A stretch of DNA of 64,000 nucleotides from Marinirhabdus gelatinilytica. GTDB taxonomy: Bacteria; Bacteroidota; Bacteroidia; Flavobacteriales; Flavobacteriaceae. The position numbers and the translations under genes are program-made. Below are positions 61,901-64,000 of the stretch, in pieces. Each line of letters opens with the position of its first letter. Within the stretch, counting starts at the first letter, position 1. The DNA is taken from the NCBI RefSeq assembly GCF_003353425.1, contig NZ_QRAO01000006.1:29706-93705 (forward strand), read 5' to 3'. The notes below the pieces were generated by a model, which saw nothing but the letters and a program-made list of their open reading frames with translations, did not search any database and was not told the DNA's origin.

Positions 61901-64000
61901 CGGGTCGTTACCGTTCGCTATTTCGTTATCGTCTGGGTTACCGTCGCCATCATCGTCAAGGTCGCAAGCATTGGCGATACCATCGGCATCGGCCTCTGGA
62001 CCTATTTCAGTATAGTCTGAAACTCCGTTTCCATCGGTATCCTCTCCACCAGTATTATTATAAGGTGCAGTGATCACTGCACCGTTGGTGTCTACACCGC
62101 CACCTGCTAGGGTAAGTGGGTCACCAACTCCATACTGGCCACCGTCGCCACCGTCTGCATTGGCACCATTGAAATATTCATTGGCGTCGCTACATCCGTC
62201 CTCATCACTGTCAAGGTCCAAGAAGTCTGGTGTTGCCGGATCGGTTCCGCTGTTTATTGGCGTGTTGCCCGTTCCAGCCGTGTTTGGAATTCCGTTATTG
62301 TTTGTTGGGTCTCCATCGGTATCATCTGCAAGTCCGTCGTTGTTATCGTCGGTTCCTCCAGTTTCAGTTACGTCGTAGATACCGTCATTGTCTGCATCCA
62401 GGTCGAAATGGTTTGGCACTCCGTCTCCATCGAAGTCGAAATCGTCTGCAATACCGTCACCGTTTGCATCACCTCCGCCGGTTACAGGGTCCATAAAGTT
62501 AGGGATACCGTCACCGTTGTCATCGCCTGTTGGGTCTTGACCGTTCGGGTTTTCATCAACATCGGCAATACCATCGTTATCATCATCAAGATCCAATGAA
62601 TCTGGCACACCATCTCCATCGTTATCTGTTGTCTCTCTGAAATCCACTTCGGCAGTTGATGGGTCGTCATCGTTATCGGTACCATCGGCACCTGTATCCA
62701 AGTTATCATTAACATCGAAAGGTACACCGGGAGCACTGTTGTCGTCGTCGAAACCATCGTCAAGTCCATCGCCATCTGTATCGGCTCCTGTAAAGGTACC
62801 CTGACCTGCTTCCAATAGATCGCTCACGCCATCATTGTCACTGTCGGGGTCTTGGTAATCTGGGATCATATCGCCATCGGTATCTTCAACCATTAGGCCT
62901 CCTTCGTAGCTATCGTTCACACCATTCATATTGCTATCCACAAATATTGGCGTAAGGCTTACGTAGGCATCTGTTGGTTGTGCTTCAACATTATCTGGAA
63001 TACCATCATCGTCTGCATCTATATCCAAGAAGTCTGGATTGCCGTTACCTCCATCGCTGTCGGTTGGTGTGTTCAGGGCTGCATTATCATCCTGACCGTC
63101 CATGTTGGCGTCGCTAAATACGGCATCACCATCATCAACGTCTCCATCACCATCGGTATCTAGGGCTCCGTTTCCACTTTCAACAATATCTAAGATACCA
63201 TCGTTATCACCATCAAGATCTAAGTGGTTCGGGATACCGTCATTATCAAAGTCGTACACATCTGGGATTCCGTCACCGTTACTATCTGTGTAGTCTGTAA
63301 CTGATCCATCACCTGTACCAGCATCGTCTGTTGTATCTAAATAGTTTGGAACACCATCACCATCTGCATCACCGTTTGGTTCGTTTCCTCCACTTTCAGT
63401 TATATCATCAATCCCGTCGTTATCATCATCTACATCGATGCCATCGGGGATTCCATCCATATCGGCATCGTTGAAGGTATCATCACAACCATCTGGGATA
63501 CCATCAGCATCTGCATCTGGTCCCATTTCAGTATAATCTGCAATTCCGTTTGTATCATTATCTGCAGGGGCAGTGTATGGTGCGGCCGTTACCGTTCCGT
63601 CCGGATCAACACCAGCACCTAGTGTTAGTGGGTCTCCGGCTCCATATTGTCCTCCATCACCAGCATCAGCATTAGGATCGTTGTATGCTTCGTTAGCATC
63701 GCTACATCCATCCTCGTCACTATCTAGGTCTAAGAAGTCTGGCGTTGTTGGGTCTGTACCGCTGTCTATAGGTGCATTACCTGTTCCTGCAGTACTTGGG
63801 ACACCATCATTGTTGGCTGGGTTACCGTCCGTATCGTCTGCACGACCGTCGTTATTGGCATCTACTCCTCCAGTTTCTACTACATCGTAGACACCATCGT
63901 TATCGGCATCCAGGTCGAAATGGTTTGGTACGCCATCCTGATCGAAATCGAAGGCAGGATCTATGGTATCACAAACCCCATCACCATCACCGTCTGTACA
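55922..64000 (-). CDS. Giant calcium-type repeat adhesin with T9SS type B sorting domain, 5' end beyond window
   Basis: 2692 residues are visible; the frame is open to 64000, so the ATG at 63526 is internal and the true start lies outside. Most of it is made of DxDxDGxxD calcium-binding repeats of thrombospondin type 3 style ([20 protein letters not shown]) with a recurring Cys-containing block ([20 protein letters not shown]). Five Ig/cadherin-like modules ([12 protein letters not shown] ... [13 protein letters not shown]) recur every 335-351 residues. Before the C-terminus come four short DCDGDGVxNGDEL units with Cys. The end ([38 protein letters not shown]) is the gliding-motility-associated CHU_C type B signal. 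A surface adhesin of the SprB kind is likely. Confidence 0.93.
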   Translation of the reverse strand, partial: CTDGDGDGVCDTIDPAFDFDQDGVPNHFDLDADNDGVYDVVETGGVDANNDGRADDTDGNPANNDGVPSTAGTGNAPIDSGTDPTTPDFLDLDSDEDGCSDANEAYNDPNADAGDGGQYGAGDPLTLGAGVDPDGTVTAAPYTAPADNDTNGIADYTEMGPDADADGIPDGCDDTFNDADMDGIPDGIDVDDDNDGIDDITESGGNEPNGDADGDGVPNYLDTTDDAGTGDGSVTDYTDSNGDGIPDVYDFDNDGIPNHLDLDGDNDGILDIVESGNGALDTDGDGDVDDGDAVFSDANMDGQDDNAALNTPTDSDGGNGNPDFLDIDADDDGIPDNVEAQPTDAYVSLTPIFVDSNMNGVNDSYEGGLMVEDTDGDMIPDYQDPDSDNDGVSDLLEAGQGTFTGADTDGDGLDDGFDDDNSAPGVPFDVNDNLDTGADGTDNDDDPSTAEVDFRETTDNDGDGVPDSLDLDDDNDGIADVDENPNGQDPTGDDNGDGIPNFMDPVTGGGDANGDGIADDFDFDGDGVPNHFDLDADNDGIYDVTETGGTDDNNDGLADDTDGDPTNNNGIPNTAGTGNTPINSGTDPATPDFLDLDSDEDGCSDANEYFNGANADGGDGGQYGVGDPLTLAGGGVDTNGAVITAPYNNTGGEDTDGNGVSDYTEIGPEADADGIANACDLDDDGDGNPDDNEIANGNDPLSPNTMDDFGMTNVGTPITVDILANDDYLPQNDPNVLGTTTITDTGLGTAMGTVVFDPATGEVTYTPDAAENGDVTIVYEVCSDDGTNAPVCMTAVITITITGTDNDGDGVFDFADLDDDNDGILDTDETPAGFPNPSDDDDSDGIPNYADTDIGVDANGDGIVDAYDNDGDGVPNHFDLDADNDGIYDVIESGGIDTDNDGRADDTDGDPSNNNGIPNSAGTGNTPINSGTDPATPDFLDIDSDEDGCSDANEYFNNPNADGGDGGQYGVGDPLTLAGGDVDANGAVITAPYNNSGGEDTDGNSISDYTEVGPEFDTDGIANACDPDDDGDGNPDDMDPNPTAATAVDDSAMTDVGVAVTTSVLDNDDYLDNNDPNNLGTTTVTDTATGTATGVVTIDPITGEVTYVPSANEAGQTVTIVYEVCNDESGVPVCTQATIFIDVDGPDNDGDGVLDIVDLDDDNDGILDTDETPAGFPAPSGDDDNDGIPNYMDTDLGPDANGDGIVDAYDNDGDGVPNHFDLDADNDGIYDVTETGGTDDNNDGLADDTDGDPTNNNGIPSTAGTGNTPINSGTDPATPDFLDLDSDEDGCSDANEAYNDPNADAADGGQYGAGDPLTLGAGVEPDGTVTAAPYTNPNVPANNFPADTDANGIPDYQEVGPEADADGIANACDLDDDGDGNPDDNEIANGNDPLSPNTMDDFGMTNVGTPVTIDILSNDDYLPNNDPNVLGTTTITDTGLGTAMGTVVFDPATGEVTYTPDAAEFGDVTIVYEVCSDDGVNAPVCMQATVTITIMGTDNDGDGVPDAVDLDDDNDGILDSDEAMGLLDPSDDDDNDGIPNYMDTDLGVDANGDGIVDAYDFDGDGVPNHFDLDADNDGIYDVDETEGIDTNNDGLADDNDGDPTNNNGVPNTANGGAGNPPINSGTDPATPDFLDLDSDEDGCSDANEAYNDPNADAGDGGQFGLGDPLTLGEGEVAPNGTVIAAGYDTGVVSDVTTPGPDIDNDGLAAVCDPDDDGDGNPDDTDPNPLTPVAVDDNAATDIGVPVTVSVLDNDDYLDNNDPTNLGITTVTDTGTGTAIGAVTIDPVTGEITYTPAATEAGQTVTIVYEVCNDESGAPICTQATVFIEVDGPDNDGDGVPDAVDLDDDNDGVLDTDEAAGLLDPSGDDDLDGIPNFMDTDLGPDANGDGIVDDYDFDGDGVPNHFDLDADNDGIYDVDETGGTDDNNDGLADDNDGDPTNNNGVPNTANGGTGNPPIDSGPTAGTPDFLDLDSDEDGCSDANEAYNDPNADAGDGGQFGLGDPLTLGEGEVAPNGTVIAAGYDTGVVSDVTTPGPDIDNDGIAAVCDPDDDGDGNPDETDPNPLTPVAVDDNGETQAGVPVTVGVLDNDDYLDNNDPNNLGTTTVTDTGLGTAQGIVVIDPITGEITYTPTAEENGSTVTIVYEVCNDESGTPICTQATVFIVVTGPDTDGDGVPDSIDLDDDNDGILDTDEAMGLPIPSNDDDMDGIPNFADPDNGPDANGDGIVDAYDQDGDGVPNHLDLDADNDGIYDVDEVGGIDANNDGFADDTDGDPTNNNGVPNSANSGLGTIPFDTDGDGDLDFLDLDSDDDGCSDANEAYNDPNADGGDGGMYGVGDPLTLAEGEVDDFGSVETAPYDTGQVIAVVEAGPDPDQDGLANSCDLDDDGDGVSDEQEIIDGTDPLDPCDYVEENQDPNNTAASYDALDCDGDGVTNGDELNDGTSPLDPCDFVIASITLPPSGDFLVADCDGDGVINGDELSDGTDPLDLCDFVTSSITVQPSQEWLDFDCDGDGVSNGQELMDETEPLDPCDYDFNSQTIDYENQIVEGVSDDWLELDCDDDGLINGIEIADNNDNGIPDYDEVNNGDPNSDDNLDVFDILTPNGDGLNDVFVIRGIEQYPNNTLEIYNRWGVKVYVAEGYGQGDKFFRGFSDGRATVDRGERLPVGTYYYILNYVNDNGENKRLAGPLYINRR
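57726..61819 (-). repeat. Five tandem ~1-kb repeats inside the adhesin gene
   Basis: A common landmark (the codons for the LDNDDYL/LANDDYL motif) starts near 57726, 58731, 59736, 60789 and 61815, giving spacings of 1005, 1005, 1053 and 1026 bp, all multiples of 3. In reading order (N to C) the Ig-like modules are of two kinds: TNVGTP... with VCSDDG and VCMxA (61815, 59736) and VGVxVT... with VCNDESG and CTQAT (60789, 58731, 57726). Order A-B-A-B-B. Confidence 0.85.

Noticed and set aside
63526..63526. ATG as start of the giant adhesin
   Set aside because: The frame stays open to 64000 with the same Asp-rich repeats, so this Met is internal and the gene is cut by the window edge.
55922..64000. 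Antisense ORFs and apparent CRISPR- or tandem-repeat-like DNA inside the adhesin gene
   Set aside because: They are shadows of the Asp-rich coding repeats; there are no uniform short spacers and the repeat length is about 1 kb in frame.

Overview
The window reads as the chromosome of a marine-type Flavobacteriaceae (Bacteroidota). The evidence is GLPGLI proteins, a CarboxypepD_reg/TonB-type outer-membrane barrel, a DUF5686 protein, PorP/SprF, type A and type B type IX secretion (T9SS) sorting domains, TPR histidine kinases, weak Shine-Dalgarno sequences, and several promoter -7 elements of the Bacteroidota TAnnTTTG type. Genus cannot be decided. I saw no rRNA, tRNA, CRISPR array or insertion sequence.

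Layout. 1-5.2 kb (-): DUF4230 protein (cut by the edge), outer-membrane barrel and two GLPGLI proteins, apparently one operon read right to left. 5.3-14.5 kb: small secreted protein, deoxynucleoside kinase, polyphosphate kinase ppk1, App1-like phosphatase, MgtC/DUF4010 membrane protein, membrane pyrophosphatase hppA and soluble pyrophosphatase, a stretch rich in phosphoanhydride metabolism. 14.5-18.3 kb (-): DUF5686 protein and pdhB. 18.7-24.5 kb (+): two TPR histidine kinase/response regulator pairs with a 49-residue lipoprotein between them. 24.6-27.3 kb (+): AT-rich cassette of small secreted proteins and lipoproteins around an LRR protein with a T9SS tail. 27.5-36.3 kb: etfB-etfA, bifunctional nuclease, NupC-type transporter, thyA, TonB-like protein, and ergothioneine genes egtB-egtD with a DUF427 gene. 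36.4-39.4 kb (-): HYR-repeat T9SS protein. 39.5-48.7 kb: housekeeping genes (aminotransferase V, 2TM, folA, fructosamine kinase, PNPOx, fabD, galE, DegT aminotransferase, waaA, DUF2461). 48.8-52.9 kb: four tiny acidic lipoproteins of one family flanking a LexA-like XRE/S24 repressor that diverges from a radical-SAM DNA-repair pair. 52.95-64 kb (-): OmpA/PorE-like protein, PorP/SprF and a giant repeat adhesin with a T9SS type B tail, open at the right edge.

How the genes work together. The right end looks like a T9SS surface-adhesin export unit (SprB/SprF-like logic). The XRE/S24 regulator, four 11-bp operator-like sites in its divergent promoter and the rSAM/TIGR03915 pair make a plausible damage-inducible DNA-repair module, which is the best candidate for an undescribed regulatory system here. 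The acidic lipoprotein family around it is a second candidate. The two-component locus shows composition breaks and inverted repeats suggesting modular exchange of sensor parts.
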